DNA of 5,685 nucleotides from positions 1 through 5,685 of the forward strand of contig JAHWYA010000155.1 of the NCBI GenBank assembly GCA_020028115.1, read 5' to 3'. The notes beneath the pieces are model-generated. The model was given only the letters and a program-made list of their open reading frames with translations. It was not told the DNA's origin and did no database searches. Made by a program: the position numbers and the translations under genes. This DNA is from Anaeromyxobacter sp. (GTDB lineage Bacteria > Myxococcota > Myxococcia > Myxococcales > Anaeromyxobacteraceae). Shown piece by piece: positions 4,212 to 5,685 of this stretch (positions within the stretch are counted from its first letter, which is position 1; the number at the start of each line of letters is the position of its first letter).

Positions 4212-5685
4212 TCAGCCTGCGCGGACGTCGATCAGGTTGTCCGAGAACGTCGAGCCCGCCGCCTCGTCGGTGAGGCGCTGGGAGGTGAGCGCGTTCACGT
4301 TGCGTCCACCGGGGGCGTGCGCGGTCCAGTAGACGCCCTCCGCGATCGCGACGCCGGCGGGGACGCGCTCGTCCACCCGCAGCACGAAGCGGACCTCGCC
4401 GAGGTCGTTCCAGGCGACGACCTCCTGCCCGTCGGCGACGCCGCGCGCGGCGGCGTCCGCCGGCGCGAGCCGGAGCGTCATCCCGCCGTTCCGGGCGCGC
4501 AGCTCGGGCCGCTCCATGAACGTCGAGTTGAGGGTGTGGATCGCGGGCGCCGCCACGAGCCGGAGCGGCGGTCCGCCCGCGTCCGCATGCGCCCGGAGGT
4601 GGCGCGGGAGCGGCTCCGCGAGCCGCGGGTTCGCGAGCTCGATCCGCGAGGACGGGGTGCGCCAGCGCGGGCCCGGCGGGACGGCGAGCTCCACCGCCCT
4701 GCCGTCCGCGAGCCGCGCGGCGAACCCCTCGCCGCGCCACGGCGACGGCTGCGCGAGGAGCAGGTCGATCACCTCGTCGGCGGTCATCCGGAAGATCGGC
4801 TCGTCGAGGCCCATCGCGCGCGCGAGGGCGCGGAAGAGCTCCCAGCTCGGACGCGACTCGCCCACCGGCGCGACGACCGGGCGCGCCCGCTGCACGCAGT
4901 ACTGGCCGTAGGAGCGGTAGAGGTCCGCGTGCTCGAGCGAGCTCGTCGCGGGGAGCACCACGTCCGCGAAGCGCGCCGTGTCGGTGAGGAACCGCTCGTG
5001 GACGACGGTGAAGAGGTCCTCGCGGGCGAGGCCGCGCAGCACGGCGTTCTGGTCGGGCGCGACCGCCGCCGGGTTCGAGCACCAGACGAACAGCGCGCGG
5101 ACCGGCGGACCGTCGAGGTGCCCGAGCGCCCACCCGAGCCGGTTCATGTTCACGGTCCGCGCAGGGCGGGGCTGGAGGTCCTCGCGCACGAGCGGCGAGA
5201 GATCGAAGGCCTGGCCCGAGCCGGTCGCCGCGAGGCAGCCGCCGCCGTCCCGGCCGAAGGCGCCGAGGACCGCGGCGAGCGAGACGATCGACCGGACCGT
5301 CATCGCGCCGTTGCCGTGGCGCGTGGGCCCTCCGCCGATCCGGACGAACGGCGCGCGCGCCGCCGCGAGCGTCCGCGCGAGGGCGACGACCTCCGCGGCC
5401 GGGACCCCGGTCGCGGCCTCGGTCCGCTCCGGCCCGTGCTCGGCGAGGACCTGCACCGCGCCGGGATACGCCGGGCCGCCGACGGACAGCGGGACGTCGT
5501 GCGAGTTCACGTACGGCGGCGTGGTGGCGAACGCCACCGGGCAGGTGCCCAGGGCGAAGTTTGGCGTTGCGCCGAGCTCGCCGTCACCGTTGAAGGCGGC
5601 GCCCAGTTCCGGCGCGCAGCGATACTGGCCGGTCAGATGGCCGAGGTAATCGCCGTTCCAGAAGGCGCCCGTGAAGTCGCTGATG
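4212..5685 (-). CDS. Molybdopterin-dependent oxidoreductase (bis-MGD, BisC/YyaE-like), 5' end outside window
   Basis: 490 residues are visible and the frame is open through the right edge. From about visible residue 80 the protein reads as a DMSO-reductase-superfamily large subunit: PERTEAATGVPAAEVVALAR, then the FVRIGGGPTRHGNGAMTVR block (about 113-131), LFVWCSNPAAVAPDQN (about 199-214) and FADVVLPATSSLEHADLYRS (about 239-258). A C-terminal molybdopterin-dinucleotide-binding beta-barrel (about 374-490) contains HTLNSTFMERPELR, GMTLRLAPADAAARGVADGQEV and NALTSQRLTD. The N-terminal [4Fe-4S] or Mo-ligand region is upstream of the window, so the substrate cannot be told. The general resemblance is to COG0243 oxidoreductases of unknown substrate. 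The first 50 or so visible residues do not look like this family and use more A/T-ending codons than the rest. An internal GTG at 5537 is an alternative start but would drop the essential N-terminal half. It ends 172 nt before ccoN. Confidence 0.85.
   Translation of the reverse strand, partial: ISDFTGAFWNGDYLGHLTGQYRCAPELGAAFNGDGELGATPNFALGTCPVAFATTPPYVNSHDVPLSVGGPAYPGAVQVLAEHGPERTEAATGVPAAEVVALARTLAAARAPFVRIGGGPTRHGNGAMTVRSIVSLAAVLGAFGRDGGGCLAATGSGQAFDLSPLVREDLQPRPARTVNMNRLGWALGHLDGPPVRALFVWCSNPAAVAPDQNAVLRGLAREDLFTVVHERFLTDTARFADVVLPATSSLEHADLYRSYGQYCVQRARPVVAPVGESRPSWELFRALARAMGLDEPIFRMTADEVIDLLLAQPSPWRGEGFAARLADGRAVELAVPPGPRWRTPSSRIELANPRLAEPLPRHLRAHADAGGPPLRLVAAPAIHTLNSTFMERPELRARNGGMTLRLAPADAAARGVADGQEVVAWNDLGEVRFVLRVDERVPAGVAIAEGVYWTAHAPGGRNVNALTSQRLTDEAAGSTFSDNLIDVRAG
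5523..5538. repeat. Perfect 16-bp inverted repeat at a composition break
   Basis: GGTGGCG-AA-CGCCACC: two 7-bp arms with a 2-bp centre, lying inside the molybdoenzyme frame. To its left (lower coordinates) the coding sequence has the strong GC3 bias of the window. To its right, codons such as GAT, CAT, TAT, GAA, GGT, GCA and CCA appear and family resemblance is lost. The palindrome is certain; its meaning is not. Confidence 0.55.

Noticed and set aside
2747..4273. Plus-strand open frame of 508 codons across ccoN
   Set aside because: Antisense to ccoN, which carries every expected heme and copper ligand; the shadow is Arg/Asp/Glu/His-rich low-complexity protein.
4129..5133. Minus-strand frame of 334 codons in another phase of the molybdoenzyme gene
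   Set aside because: Pro/Arg/Ala-rich shadow with no family motifs, whereas the overlapping frame shows clear molybdoenzyme blocks.
1..5685. tRNA, rRNA, CRISPR arrays, insertion sequences, attachment sites
   Set aside because: No repeat-spacer pattern, transposase motif, cloverleaf or rRNA-like stretch was seen on either strand.

Overview
The window is a high-GC bacterial segment (roughly 70% G+C by eye, third codon positions almost all G or C). Every supported gene lies on the minus strand. The long plus-strand open frames are antisense shadows of the kind very GC-rich DNA produces. The composition and gene content would fit a Myxococcota, Acidobacteriota or similar high-GC lineage with microaerobic respiration, but nothing here fixes the taxonomy.

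Read in the direction of transcription, from right to left, the layout is as follows. (1) 5685-4212 is the 3' two-thirds or so of a bis-MGD molybdopterin oxidoreductase, with its 5' end outside the window. (2) 4211-4040 is a 172-nt intergenic stretch holding a hairpin after the molybdoenzyme stop, a second GC hairpin, and a weak -10-like element next to an FNR-like palindrome. (3) 4039-1 is a tightly packed cbb3 oxidase operon: ccoN (4039-2609), a ccoO gene fused to an extra cytochrome c domain (2597-1536), a small heme-free protein resembling the CcoP N-terminal membrane anchor (1527-1234), a 48-aa CcoQ/CcoS-like single-span protein (1229-1083), and ccoG (1099 to beyond the left edge). Gaps are 4-11 nt, or the genes overlap. 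Two Shine-Dalgarno sequences overlap the stop codon of the preceding gene, so translational coupling is likely.

Together the cco genes encode a C-family heme-copper oxidase. CcoN holds the heme b / heme b3-CuB centre, and the CcoO fusion supplies two c hemes to feed it. The small proteins are probably structural or assembly subunits. CcoG is the membrane iron-sulfur protein that helps deliver copper. The main novelty is the rearranged CcoP: a normal membrane-anchored diheme CcoP is absent from the visible operon. One CcoP-like monoheme domain sits on the C-terminus of CcoO, and a CcoP-like anchor without heme is a separate gene, giving two c hemes rather than three. CcoN also has Gln where canonical cbb3 enzymes have a conserved Glu near the active site.

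The last 150 or so bases at the right edge look different. They have more A/T-ending codons, encode protein that does not resemble a molybdoenzyme, and meet the rest at a perfect 16-bp inverted repeat. An assembly chimera or a real rearrangement there should be considered.
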